Below are positions 22,836 to 30,685 of a DNA stretch of 33,258 nt, one piece after another. A program made the position numbers and the translations under genes. Within the stretch, counting starts at the first letter, position 1, and each line of letters opens with the position of its first letter. The notes under the pieces were generated by a model. That model saw only the letters and a list, made by a program, of their open reading frames with translations, had not been told where the DNA came from and made no database searches. The stretch is from Actinomycetota bacterium (GTDB taxonomy: Bacteria; Actinomycetota; Actinomycetes; S36-B12; UBA10799), in the NCBI GenBank assembly GCA_030837445.1, contig JAUPKM010000007.1, forward strand, positions 1-33,258, in the 5' to 3' direction.

Positions 22836-25574
22836 TCAGCCCGAACCCTCTGTGTTGCCGGCATCCGCCGCTGTCGGGTCCCACAGTCGGTAGCGCTTGA
22901 TCGCAGTGCCGACCGCGCTGCGGTCGTACTCTCCCCGGTCGGCGAGGGCCTGCAGGGTCTGCACGACGATCGATTCCGCATCCACCAGGAAGTGGCGGCG
23001 CAGTGCTCCACGTGTGTCGGACATTCCCCAGCCATCCGTGCCCAGCGTGTAGTACCGGCCCGGAACCCATTCCCGGATCAGGTCCTGCACTGCCCGCTGG
23101 TAGTCCGAGACCGCCACGAACGGACCGGGTCGGTCGGCCAGTTTAGTGGTGACGTACGCGGTCTTGGCCGGTGCATCCGGGTTGGTCAGGTTGTGTCGGT
23201 CGACCGCGAGACCGTCGCGCCGCAACTCGTTCCAACTTGTGACCGACCAGACATCGGCGTGCACGCCCCACTCGTCGGCGAGGAGTTGCTGCGCCTTCAA
23301 GGCCCATGGCACGCCCACGCCGGAGGCCAGCAGTTGTGCCCGTGGCCGGTCGGCGGCCGCAGCCGGATCGGACGCCGAAATCAGGTGGATACCGCGCAGA
23401 ATTCCCTCTATGTCGGCGTCAGCGGGTTGCGCAGGTTGCACGATCGGCTCGTTGTAGACGGTCAGGTAGTAGAAAATGTCCTCCGAGTCCGGCCCGTACA
23501 TCCGGCGCAGGCCGTCCTTGACGATGTGGGTCAGTTCGTAGGCATAGGCCGGGTCGTAGGCGACACAGATGGGGTTCGTTGCCGCGATCAGCAGGGAGTG
23601 GCCATCCTGGTGCTGCAGGCCTTCACCGTTGAGAGTGGTCCGGCCGGCGGTTGCCCCGATCGTGAAGCCCCGAACCTTCTGGTCCATCGCGACCCAGAAC
23701 TGGTCGCCGGTGCGCTGGAATCCGAACATCGAGTAGAAGATGTAGATCGGGATCATCGGCTCGTTGTGCGTCGAATAGGAGGAACCAACGGCCAGGAACG
23801 ACGACATCGAGCCGGCCTCGTTGATGCCCTCATGCAGGATCTGGCCGGTGGTGCTCTCCTTGTAGGACAGGAACATGTCGCGGTCCACAGCCAGATACTT
23901 CTGACCATCTGGGTTGTAGATCTTCTGCACCGGGAACATCGCGTCCATCCCGAAGGTGCGCGCCTCGTCCGGGATGATCGGCACCAGTCGGGGCCCGATA
24001 TTCGGATCCTTGAGCAGTTCCTTCAACAGCCTGACGAAGGCCATTGTGGTGGCGACCTCCTGCTTGCCTGACCCCCGCGTCATCACCTCGTAGGGTTCGT
24101 CACCTGGCAACTCCAATGGCCGCGAGACGGGATTGCGGGTTGGCACATAGCCGCCCAGCGAGGCGCGCCGCTCGCGCAGGTACTCGAAGTGTTCGTGGCC
24201 CGGGCCGGGGGAGTAGTACGGGGGCAGGTGTGGATCCAACTCGCTGTCGGGGATCTCGATCTGCAGCCGATCCCGGAAGGTCTTCAGATCCTCGACCGTC
24301 AGGTGCTTCATCTGGTGCGTGGAGTTTCGACCCTCGAAGTGTGACCCGAGGCTCCAGCCCTTGACTGTCTTGGCCAGAATCACGGTTGGGCGGCCCTCGT
24401 GCTCCATCGCCAAGCGGTAGGCGGCGTAGAGCTTGCGATAGTCGTGCCCGCCCCGGGAGAGTCGCCAGATATCGGCATCGGACCAGTCGGCCACCATCGC
24501 CGCGGTGCGTGGATCACGGCCGAAGAAGTTCTCCCGGACGAACGCGCCGTCCTCAGCCTTGAACGTCTGGTAGTCGCCATCGAGGGTGTTGTTCATGAGT
24601 TGGACGAGGGCGCCCTCGTCGTCCTGTGCCAGCAGCGGGTCCCAGCTTCGCCCCCAGACGACCTTGATCACGTTCCACCCGGCGCCGCGGAACACCGACT
24701 CCAACTCCTGGATGATCTTGCCATTGCCGCGCACTGGACCGTCCAGTCGCTGCAGGTTGCAGTTGATGACGAAGGTGAGGTTGTCGAGTCGCTCCCGGGC
24801 GGCCAGCGCGATATCGCCGAGGGTTTCCGGCTCGTCGGTCTCACCGTCACCGAGGAAAGCCCAGACGTGTTGTTGGGAGGTGTCCTTGATGCCGCGGTCG
24901 TGCAGGTACCGGTTGAACCTCGCCTGGTAGATGGCGTCGATCGGACCCAGCCCCATCGACACCGTCGGGAACTGCCAGAAGCCGCCCATCAGGCGCGGGT
25001 GCGGGTAGGACGGCAACCCCCCGCCGGGATGGGTCAGCTCCTGTCGAAAGCCGTCCAGGTTGTGTTCATTGAGTCGGCCCTCCACGAATGCCCGGGCATA
25101 GATCCCCGGCGAGGCGTGGCCCTGGAAGAACACCTGGTCCCCGCCGCCGGGGGCCGCCGGGCCCTTGAAGAAGTGATTGAAACCGACCTCGTACAGGGAC
25201 GCCGAAGATGCGTAGGAGGAGATGTGCCCGCCCACGCCGACACCCGGACGTTGCGCCCGGTGGACCATGATCGCGGCGTTCCATCGGATGTAGGCGCGGA
25301 TTCGCTTTTCGATGACCTCGTCGCCGGGAAAGTCAGGCTCATGGGCGGGGCTGATGGTGTTGATGTAGTCGGTCTGTCGGACGTCGGGGACGCCGATATC
25401 CAGTTCGGCTGCGTGGCGTTGCAGTTCCAGCATTAGGAACCGAGCACGCGCCGGCCCCAGCCGGTCCACGACGGCGTCGAACGATTCCAGCCACTCGGCT
25501 CGTTCCGCCGGGTCGACGTCCACGTACTGATGCGGCATTCCGACTGGTTGCAGGTGGTGGCTGTCTTCGGTCAC
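22836..25574 (-). CDS. aceE: Pyruvate dehydrogenase E1 component, homodimeric type
   Basis: A 912-residue thiamine-diphosphate enzyme that decarboxylates pyruvate and acetylates the lipoyl group of E2. The ThDP/Mg motif begins at G242: G-D-G-E-T-D-E-P, ending near N-C-N-L-Q-R-L-D. Other family blocks are W-N-A-A-I-M-V-H-R-A-Q, G-G-H-I-S-S-Y-A-S-S-A-S, F-F-Q-G-H-A-S-P-G-I-Y and the E. coli-like N-E-A-G-S-M-S-S-F. The length fits AceE. A GAAAGG precedes the GTG start. It lies 91 nt after the E2-domain gene on the same strand. No E3 gene is in view; as usual in actinobacteria, other complex parts would be elsewhere. Confidence 0.95.
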   Translation of the reverse strand: MTEDSHHLQPVGMPHQYVDVDPAERAEWLESFDAVVDRLGPARARFLMLELQRHAAELDIGVPDVRQTDYINTISPAHEPDFPGDEVIEKRIRAYIRWNAAIMVHRAQRPGVGVGGHISSYASSASLYEVGFNHFFKGPAAPGGGDQVFFQGHASPGIYARAFVEGRLNEHNLDGFRQELTHPGGGLPSYPHPRLMGGFWQFPTVSMGLGPIDAIYQARFNRYLHDRGIKDTSQQHVWAFLGDGETDEPETLGDIALAARERLDNLTFVINCNLQRLDGPVRGNGKIIQELESVFRGAGWNVIKVVWGRSWDPLLAQDDEGALVQLMNNTLDGDYQTFKAEDGAFVRENFFGRDPRTAAMVADWSDADIWRLSRGGHDYRKLYAAYRLAMEHEGRPTVILAKTVKGWSLGSHFEGRNSTHQMKHLTVEDLKTFRDRLQIEIPDSELDPHLPPYYSPGPGHEHFEYLRERRASLGGYVPTRNPVSRPLELPGDEPYEVMTRGSGKQEVATTMAFVRLLKELLKDPNIGPRLVPIIPDEARTFGMDAMFPVQKIYNPDGQKYLAVDRDMFLSYKESTTGQILHEGINEAGSMSSFLAVGSSYSTHNEPMIPIYIFYSMFGFQRTGDQFWVAMDQKVRGFTIGATAGRTTLNGEGLQHQDGHSLLIAATNPICVAYDPAYAYELTHIVKDGLRRMYGPDSEDIFYYLTVYNEPIVQPAQPADADIEGILRGIHLISASDPAAAADRPRAQLLASGVGVPWALKAQQLLADEWGVHADVWSVTSWNELRRDGLAVDRHNLTNPDAPAKTAYVTTKLADRPGPFVAVSDYQRAVQDLIREWVPGRYYTLGTDGWGMSDTRGALRRHFLVDAESIVVQTLQALADRGEYDRSAVGTAIKRYRLWDPTAADAGNTEGSG

Positions 25575-25665
25575 GGGTGGACCTTTCGGCGAGGTGAGCG
25601 GGCGTGAGCGGTGCGGTGCGACGGTGTGCGCTGGGATGGTGTGCGGTGGAATCGGCCGAGTCGAA

Positions 25666-26469
25666 TCAGGAGCCCTTCAGCGGCCCCAACGAATCCGGGT
25701 CATCAAACGATTCCCGGATGGATCGGGCGACGGTCGCTGCCTGGAATCCATCCACGTATCGGTGGTCCAGGGTGGCGGTGATCGACAGTCCCTTTCGCAC
25801 CTCCGGCTTACCGTCGATGGCGAACACCATGTCCCGGATCGCGCCGATCGCGACATAGAGCGGCACCCGGCAGAATGGCGTCGGCGGCACGTAGGCCTCA
25901 TCGACGCCCAGCATGCCGACGCTGGTGATGACTGCGGCCCCGAACGGGAATGCCGGCTGCCCGGCCATCGGCAGCCCCAGCCCGGTGGTGACGAATCCCG
26001 TGAGGGACAGTACCCGCCGCAGGAGGGGTGTGGGCAGCTTGCTCGCAATATCGGCGCTCTTCTTGAAGGATTCGTCCTCGCCGGAGCGGACACTGCTGGC
26101 CTTCGCCTGGAGTTCCTTGGCGACATCAGCGGGAGTCATCTGGTCAATATCCTTGACTCGCACCTGGGCCAATTGCTTGCCGCCGTCGATCTGGACCAGG
26201 AACGACAGGCTGACGTCGTCGTAGGGGTAGTACTTCCCCATGTGGATGCGGCCGTTCAGGGTCGGTTCCAATGCCAGTGCACGGCCCACGCAGGCACCTA
26301 TGAACGACGTGATGGTTACCCGTTCGCCGGTCAGGTCTCGCGCCCGTTCTATGTAGTCCAGGACCTTCGTCGCGTCGAGGGTCAGGGTGCCGTGGATGAC
26401 TCCCTCGTGGGGTGGCTTCCAGCTCGCAATGGTGATCCTGCGCCTGGTGCCCATCATCGGCTTACCCAT
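25666..26469 (-). CDS. 2-oxo acid dehydrogenase E2 catalytic-domain protein without lipoyl domain
   Basis: A 267-residue protein consisting only of the acyltransferase catalytic domain of dihydrolipoamide acyltransferases. It starts R-R-R-I-T-I-A-S-W, has T-I/T-L-D-A-T-like segments, and ends with D-H236-R-Y-V-D240-G, the chloramphenicol-acetyltransferase-like active site, intact. There is no lipoyl domain and no peripheral-subunit-binding domain, which full E2 proteins carry before this region. It therefore cannot be a self-sufficient E2. It may assist a full E2 or transfer acyl groups to another acceptor. GGGAG lies before the ATG at 26469; an upstream ATG would overlap the preceding gene. 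It lies between DUF3052 (8 nt) and aceE. Confidence 0.85.
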   Translation of the reverse strand: MGKPMMGTRRRITIASWKPPHEGVIHGTLTLDATKVLDYIERARDLTGERVTITSFIGACVGRALALEPTLNGRIHMGKYYPYDDVSLSFLVQIDGGKQLAQVRVKDIDQMTPADVAKELQAKASSVRSGEDESFKKSADIASKLPTPLLRRVLSLTGFVTTGLGLPMAGQPAFPFGAAVITSVGMLGVDEAYVPPTPFCRVPLYVAIGAIRDMVFAIDGKPEVRKGLSITATLDHRYVDGFQAATVARSIRESFDDPDSLGPLKGS

Positions 26470-26477
26470 GGTTCTCC

Positions 26478-26885
26478 CTATCTCCGGGCTCGCGGAGCGA
26501 CAAGGCGCGTGCCCTGCCAATCACGGGCCGCGCTGATCGTGCTGGTCTGTTGCAATCCCGCCACCGGAGCCGCCTCGGAGATGTCCGCCGCTTCGACGTG
26601 GCCGGCCCGCCCCGACTTGGGAGTGAGCAGCCAGATCGTGCCGTTCTCGGTGAGCGGACCGATCGCGTCGACGAGCGCGTCGACCAGGTCGCCATCCTCA
26701 TCCCGCCACCAGAGCAGGACGACGTCCACCATCTCGTCGGAGTCCTCATCCAGCAGGTCCGACTCACATGCCGCCGCGACCGCCGTGCGAAGTCCGTCGT
26801 CGCAGTCATCGTCCCAGCCGACCTCCTGGACTACCCGGCCTGGTTGAACTCCCAGTGTCTGCGACGCTTCCGAGGTCGACAACAC
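26478..26885 (-). CDS. DUF3052 family protein
   Basis: A 135-residue acidic protein conserved in actinobacteria. Blocks: Q-T-L-G-V-Q-P-G-R-V-V-Q-E-V-G-W-D-D, then D-V-V-L-L-W-W-R-D-E-D-G-D-L-V-D-A-L, G-T-I-W-L-L-T-P-K-S-G-R and the end D-W-Q-G-T-R-L-V-A-P. The gene is typically found next to aceE, as here; function is unknown, and a link to the pyruvate dehydrogenase complex is inferred from this pairing. The GTG at 26885 is immediately after a GGAGGA; the TTG at 26882 is an equally reasonable start. Upstream in-frame codons look non-conserved. Confidence 0.87.
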   Translation of the reverse strand: MLSTSEASQTLGVQPGRVVQEVGWDDDCDDGLRTAVAAACESDLLDEDSDEMVDVVLLWWRDEDGDLVDALVDAIGPLTENGTIWLLTPKSGRAGHVEAADISEAAPVAGLQQTSTISAARDWQGTRLVAPRARR

Positions 26886-26999
26886 TCCTCCGTTTCGATA
26901 ACTGGCACACGCTCGTCGTGACCCTTGTGCCGCTAGTCCACCCGACGCGGGGTACCTCACGCAACAGCAATGGCCAGATCCGCTCCCGGAGAGCAGATA

Positions 27000-27941
27000 T
27001 CAGCCTCGTTTGAACGGGAATCGGGACAGCATGTCCGACGCCCGGGCGATCACCGTGGCAGCGCGACCGAAACTCGCCACCGCCGGTATCCCCGGCACCT
27101 GCTCCAACACCGGCAACAGGGCCGCCATCCCGGTGAGGTCGTGCACCCGCAACTCGCCACGGGCGTAGAGCTTCGCCGCATTGGCCCGCCCGGAGGTGAC
27201 GTCGAGCAGGACATCAGTGGCACCCACCACCGTTGGCCCCAGCACCCTGCTGTCCGAGGTTTCCAGCACCACCGTCCGCCAGTCGTGCTCCCGGGAGCCA
27301 GTACCGACGATGATCTGGGTGCCGACCGCAGACAGCGAACCTGTGGTCCCCGTCCGTGCGATGAAGGCGCCCATCATGTCGACCAGCGCGACCAGCCCCA
27401 GCAGCAGCAGGTTGTCATCGACGACGCAGCCGGCGGGCTGTAGGTCGAGGCTGACGGTCGCCAACTGGTAGCAGATCCCGTGGATGAGCGTCAGCACCGG
27501 CAGCGGCCCCACCGGCGAGGCCGACTCGCGCAGGCCCCACTGGCCCACCGGCCACCGGTCGTCCCCGGTCAGCCAGTCGGCTAGCTCGCCGCGCGCGGAC
27601 TCGAGCGAAGCCATCAGCTCGGCCATCGGAGCATCTCGGTGTGACGAGACGAGTGCAGCAGCCCTGGCTTGGTCGGCCGGCCCCCACTGGCGACCTGCTT
27701 CGGCGTCCCTGAGGATGCCGGCCAGACTTCGACTGTCAGGCCAGTGGCCAAGCGGTGTCAGCAGGTCTCGGACGGTACTTCCGGCGGCCCTGGTTGGGGC
27801 GTCCGGATTCAGGTTCGGCACCCCCACCAGGAATGCGTCCCACGCCGCCAGGGTGGCCGCCCCGACGCTGTCGTGGTCGCCGGAGGCCAGGCCTCGTTCG
27901 CCCACGGATGGCGTCAGGACCTCAGGCAGGGTTCGGCTCAT
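27000..27941 (-). CDS. Mycothiol-dependent maleylpyruvate isomerase-like protein
   Basis: A 313-residue protein of probable two-domain type. The N-terminal part has W-D-A-F-L-V-G-V, then T-R-A-A-G-S-T-V-R-D-L-L-T-P-L-G-H-W, like the DinB-fold N-domain of mycothiol-dependent isomerases (T-R-x-P-G-W-x-V-x-D-L-xx-H). The C-terminal part has D-V-L-L-D-V-T-S-G-R-A-N-A-A-K-L-Y-A-R-G-E-L, like an SCP2-type domain. The conserved histidine triad of active DinB enzymes is not clearly present, so it may bind rather than catalyse. No ribosome site or -10 box is obvious at the ATG. I give it moderate confidence. Confidence 0.55.
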   Translation of the reverse strand: MSRTLPEVLTPSVGERGLASGDHDSVGAATLAAWDAFLVGVPNLNPDAPTRAAGSTVRDLLTPLGHWPDSRSLAGILRDAEAGRQWGPADQARAAALVSSHRDAPMAELMASLESARGELADWLTGDDRWPVGQWGLRESASPVGPLPVLTLIHGICYQLATVSLDLQPAGCVVDDNLLLLGLVALVDMMGAFIARTGTTGSLSAVGTQIIVGTGSREHDWRTVVLETSDSRVLGPTVVGATDVLLDVTSGRANAAKLYARGELRVHDLTGMAALLPVLEQVPGIPAVASFGRAATVIARASDMLSRFPFKRG

Positions 27942-28184
27942 CGGCGCACCCCGCGAAGGATCGGCAACTGCGCGCGGCCACCGGGCGGGCTGGCGCCATT
28001 CTCGACGGCGGTCAACGCGCCCCCGCCTTCACGTTGGACACGACCACGGTCAGACGGTACGCCAGTGTCATTTGTACCCGCACGGTCACTCGGTCAGTCG
28101 ACGGGGGTTTGGCCGGGTGACGAGGGGTTCCCGAAGAGCGAAACCCTAAGTGGCGTCAACTTGATGTAGTCGTGCGTGGCGCCA
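27942..28184. other. Non-coding gap before the MNT-HEPN cassette
   Basis: The gap between the isomerase-like gene and the toxin-antitoxin-like cassette. It contains no credible gene. Near its right end TGGCGTCAAC (28151-28160) recurs as TGGCGCCAAC (28177-28186) with one change, and TGGCGCCA is itself an 8-bp palindrome. I found no copy of the tRNA-Val 3' end here, so no second attachment site is visible. Confidence 0.4.
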
Positions 28185-28222
28185 ACGTGCACTATTCTGT
28201 ACGACGTGCACTATTCTGTACG
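28185..28222 (+). repeat. Perfect 19-bp tandem repeat in the promoter of the MNT-HEPN cassette
   Basis: ACGTGCACTATTCTGTACG occurs twice with no gap (28185-28203, 28204-28222). Each unit has palindromic ends (GTGCAC, GTAC) and a -10-like TATTCT. It lies 30 nt before the first gene and is the natural binding site for an autoregulator, probably the winged-helix-like part of the first gene product. Confidence 0.85.
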
Positions 28223-28254
28223 CAACGAGGAGCAATGTAGGACCGGGGGGCGTG

Positions 28255-28842
28255 ATGGACGTTTCAAGTCCGATTGCAGCGGTAATACCTTCACTCGACG
28301 GGGGTGTGTTGATGGCTCTCGCCGGTTCTACATCCGCGAAGAGCCTCAACGATGTCTGGCACCAGACTCCCGGCGCATCGAAAAGCGGCGTGCGGTTAGC
28401 CCTTCTCCGCCTTGCAAGCGAAGGCGTCGTGTTGCAGGTGCCGGGCGGGTACATCTTAAACCAGGAGCACCTGGCCGCACCGGGAATCCTAGCTCTGGCC
28501 GGCATGCGCACCGATTTTCTCGACCGGCTCCGGAAGTTCGTCGCGGACCAGCCAGATAAGCCGCTTCTACTTGGGTTATTCGGGTCGTATGCCCGGCGAG
28601 ATGGGGACTCTGACAGCGACATTGACGTCCTTCTCGTGACACAAGCCACAGATGCAGCCCAGTTGGCCGGCGAGCTGTCCGACAACGTTCGCCGGTGGAC
28701 AGGGAATCCATGCCATGTTGTGGTGCTATCGCTCGCAGATGTGCGAAGGATGCGGGGCAATCAGGAACCCATCTTGGAGGCCTGGGGTCAGGACCTCCTA
28801 GTTGTCACGGGAGACAGCAGGGTCTTGGAAGGTCAGACATGA
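28255..28842 (+). CDS. Winged-helix-like/minimal nucleotidyltransferase (MNT) fusion, putative antitoxin
   Basis: A 195-residue protein. About residues 15-72 look like a winged helix: S-A-K-S-L-N-D-V-W, A-S-K-S-G-V-R-L-A-L-L-R-L-A-S-E-G-V-V-L, with wing V-P-G-G-Y-I-L. About 100-160 is the minimal nucleotidyltransferase core: L-L-L-G-L-F-G110-S111-Y, with D122-I-D124 after exactly ten residues, the canonical GSx10DxD. MNT partners of HEPN toxins neutralise them, in studied cases by adding AMP to the toxin. The fused DNA-binding part suggests autoregulation through the 19-bp repeats. A GGGGGG run precedes adjacent GTG (28252) and ATG (28255) starts. Third-codon positions are less GC-rich than the neighbours. 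It overlaps the next gene by 4 nt. Confidence 0.82.
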   Translation: MDVSSPIAAVIPSLDGGVLMALAGSTSAKSLNDVWHQTPGASKSGVRLALLRLASEGVVLQVPGGYILNQEHLAAPGILALAGMRTDFLDRLRKFVADQPDKPLLLGLFGSYARRDGDSDSDIDVLLVTQATDAAQLAGELSDNVRRWTGNPCHVVVLSLADVRRMRGNQEPILEAWGQDLLVVTGDSRVLEGQT

Positions 28843-29258
28843 GCCGAAGCGACAAGGTCAGAACTGGCCCCTGCTCGCGAGCCGACGCCGTCGGCAGGTT
28901 GAAGCAGGCCCAAGCGTCGGTCATGGTTAGCGAGCTTTGCCTCGCCGATGACACCAGTGTGGCCACTCCCGGGGTCGCCGCCGCGCTGGCTGTCCTTGCG
29001 GCGATAGCAGCCTGTGACGCAGCGTGCTGCGCGAGACTTCACAGAAGGGCACGTGGGCAGAACCACGAACAGGCGGTGGACCTCGTGGCCACGGTGGCAC
29101 CCGATGGCGCCAAGATGGCGAAACTGCTGAGGGAGGTACTGGCAGCTAAGGACGACAGTCATTATGGATTCGCGCTCGTTAGTGCGAAGCAAGCACAGGC
29201 GCTCGTCAGGAAGGCGGGGACGCTTACAGCCTGGGCGGAACGAATCGTCAATGCATGA
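28839..29258 (+). CDS. HEPN-like protein, putative toxin of the MNT-HEPN cassette
   Basis: A 139-residue, mostly helical protein. The second half has the HEPN pattern: a helix with two adjacent cysteines (A-C-D-A-A-C-C-A-R-L), R70-A-R-G-Q-N-H76 giving Rx5H within the Rx4-6H ribonuclease motif, then A-A-K-D-D-S-H-Y-G and a final helix A-Q-A-L-V-R-K-A-G-T-L. The Tyr two residues after the His in the HepT R-x4-H-x-Y motif is absent (Gln here), so if AMP is added to this protein another residue must be used; Y109 is the only tyrosine. The ATG overlaps the MNT stop (ATGA). HEPN assignment rests on motif, size and context. Confidence 0.65.
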   Translation: MSRSDKVRTGPCSRADAVGRLKQAQASVMVSELCLADDTSVATPGVAAALAVLAAIAACDAACCARLHRRARGQNHEQAVDLVATVAPDGAKMAKLLREVLAAKDDSHYGFALVSAKQAQALVRKAGTLTAWAERIVNA

Positions 29259-29313
29259 ACGACCCTCGGCCGCTCGCGTGGCATGACGGCAGTTGGCTCG
29301 AGGGGCAACTCAG

Positions 29314-29386
29314 TGGGCCCGGCCGGACTCGAACCGACGACCTTCCCGGTGTAAGCGGGGCGCGCTACCAGCTGCGCTACGGGCCC
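29314..29386 (-). tRNA. tRNA-Val (anticodon TAC)
   Basis: Read on the minus strand the gene folds fully. The acceptor stem is GGGCCCG/CGGGCCC, D-stem GCGC/GCGC with A-GCTGGT-A loop, anticodon loop C-T-T-A-C-A-C (TAC, valine GTA/GTG codons), T-arm GTCGG-TTCGAGT-CCGGC, and discriminator A. The first anticodon-stem pair is a C-A mismatch. CCA is not encoded. The 3' end points toward the MNT-HEPN cassette, whose last gene ends 55 nt away. Confidence 0.93.
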
Positions 29387-29449
29387 GCGGTCGAGGGTAC
29401 GCGAGCCGTTCGGCGCAGGGCAGTCCACCCCGGATCCGGTAGTTCCGCC

Positions 29450-29455
29450 TAAGTT
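29450..29455 (+). promoter_or_regulatory. Leaderless-type -10 box (TAAGTT) of the Nif3-like operon
   Basis: TAAGTT ends 6 nt before the ATG at 29462. No ribosome site is visible. It would drive the four overlapping genes that follow. Confidence 0.5.
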
Positions 29456-29461
29456 GGTGCT

Positions 29462-30685
29462 ATGACTGCGCCGATCTCCGCTGGGACGCCTGCGGCCGGT
29501 CCGCCTGCCGCCGACCCGCCTGCCCCCGGCCCACCGGTCACAGTGCGGGACGTGGTGGCCGCGATGGAACGGCTCTACCCCTCTGCGCTGGCTGAAGACT
29601 GGGACGCCGTCGGTCTCGTCTGCGGACGTCCGGAGCGGCCAGTGAAGCGCGTTCTGGTGGCTGTCGACCCGGTCGCTTCGGTGGTAGCCGAGGCGATCGG
29701 CTGGGGCGCGGACCTGCTGATCACCCACCACCCGCTGCTACTGACTGGGGTGCACTCGGTGTCTGCGACCGACCCCAAGGGAGAGGTGATCACAGACCTG
29801 ATCGAAGCCCGCTGCGCGCTGTTGAGTGCGCACACCAACGCCGACGCCGCTCGCCCGGGCGTATCGGATGCGTTGGCCGAGCTGCTGGGATTGGTGGACC
29901 TTCGGCCGTTGGCCTCGGCGGAGCAGTGCTCGGATCCGACCGAAGCGATCGTGGTCTACGTTCCTGACACTCACACCGGGCCGATGATCGATGCGATGGC
30001 CGCGGCTGGCGCGGGCCGGATCGCCGACTACACGCGCTGCGCGTTCACGGTTTCCGGCACTGGCACCTTCGAGGTGCCAGCCGACGGTGACCCCTGGCTG
30101 GGACGGCCGGGGGAACGGTCCGAGGTGGTCGAACAACGAGTCGAGATGTCGGTGCGGCGGTCGGTTCGGGACCGCGCACTCGCGGCCATGTTGACCGTGC
30201 ATCCCTACGAGCAGCCGTCCTACTTCGTGCTTCCGACCACCGCCGCGCCCGCCGTCACCGGCATCGGTCGGGTCGGCCGTCTCCGGACACCCCGAACGCT
30301 GGCCGAATTCGGCTCGGACGTGGCGGCCGCCTTGCCCGCGACCGAGCATGGAGTCCGGGTTGCCGGCGACCCGCACCGGATCGTGTCGACGGTCGCAGTG
30401 TGCGGCGGCGCGGGCGACTCGCTGCTCCCTGCAGCTGCCGGCGCCGACGTCTTCGTGACAGCCGATCTTCGACACCATCGCGCCGACGAGCACCTCGGTC
30501 AGGGTGGAGCGGCGCTGGTCGATGTCGCACACTGGGCAAGTGAATGGCCCTGGTGTCGGCAGGTGGCCGATCTGCTGCCCGCTGAACTGTCGACGCCGGA
30601 TAGCGTGACCGTGCGGGTGTCCGAGATCGTGACGGACCCCTGGACCGCCCACCTGCGCAGTGCCCAGCCGAGGAGAGTTCTGTGA
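29462..30685 (+). CDS. Nif3-like dinuclear metal centre protein (DUF34)
   Basis: A 407-residue member of the Nif3/YbgI/DUF34 family, hexameric proteins with a two-metal site. After a Pro/Ala-rich N-terminal stretch (about 5-26) come E-D-W-D-A-V-G-L-V-C-G, L-L-I-T-H89-H90-P-L-L-L, the central S-A-H-T-N-A-D and the late D-V-A-H-W-A-S-E-W-P. These histidines and acids are the metal ligands. A middle insert (about 140-290) contains a second small domain, as in the longer bacterial members. Biological role is disputed (possible metal handling or GTP cyclohydrolase-like links). Its stop overlaps the next start (GTGA). Confidence 0.9.
   Translation: MTAPISAGTPAAGPPAADPPAPGPPVTVRDVVAAMERLYPSALAEDWDAVGLVCGRPERPVKRVLVAVDPVASVVAEAIGWGADLLITHHPLLLTGVHSVSATDPKGEVITDLIEARCALLSAHTNADAARPGVSDALAELLGLVDLRPLASAEQCSDPTEAIVVYVPDTHTGPMIDAMAAAGAGRIADYTRCAFTVSGTGTFEVPADGDPWLGRPGERSEVVEQRVEMSVRRSVRDRALAAMLTVHPYEQPSYFVLPTTAAPAVTGIGRVGRLRTPRTLAEFGSDVAAALPATEHGVRVAGDPHRIVSTVAVCGGAGDSLLPAAAGADVFVTADLRHHRADEHLGQGGAALVDVAHWASEWPWCRQVADLLPAELSTPDSVTVRVSEIVTDPWTAHLRSAQPRRVL

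Noticed and set aside
22992..24071. A 359-codon plus-strand open frame
   Set aside because: It is a shadow of aceE on the other strand.
24399..25436. A 345-codon plus-strand open frame
   Set aside because: It is fully antisense to aceE, whose motifs are clear.
25594..26847. A 417-codon plus-strand open frame
   Set aside because: It is antisense to the E2-domain and DUF3052 genes; no motif.
27942..28184. An attachment-site copy of the tRNA-Val 3' end
   Set aside because: No matching string was found at the other side of the cassette.
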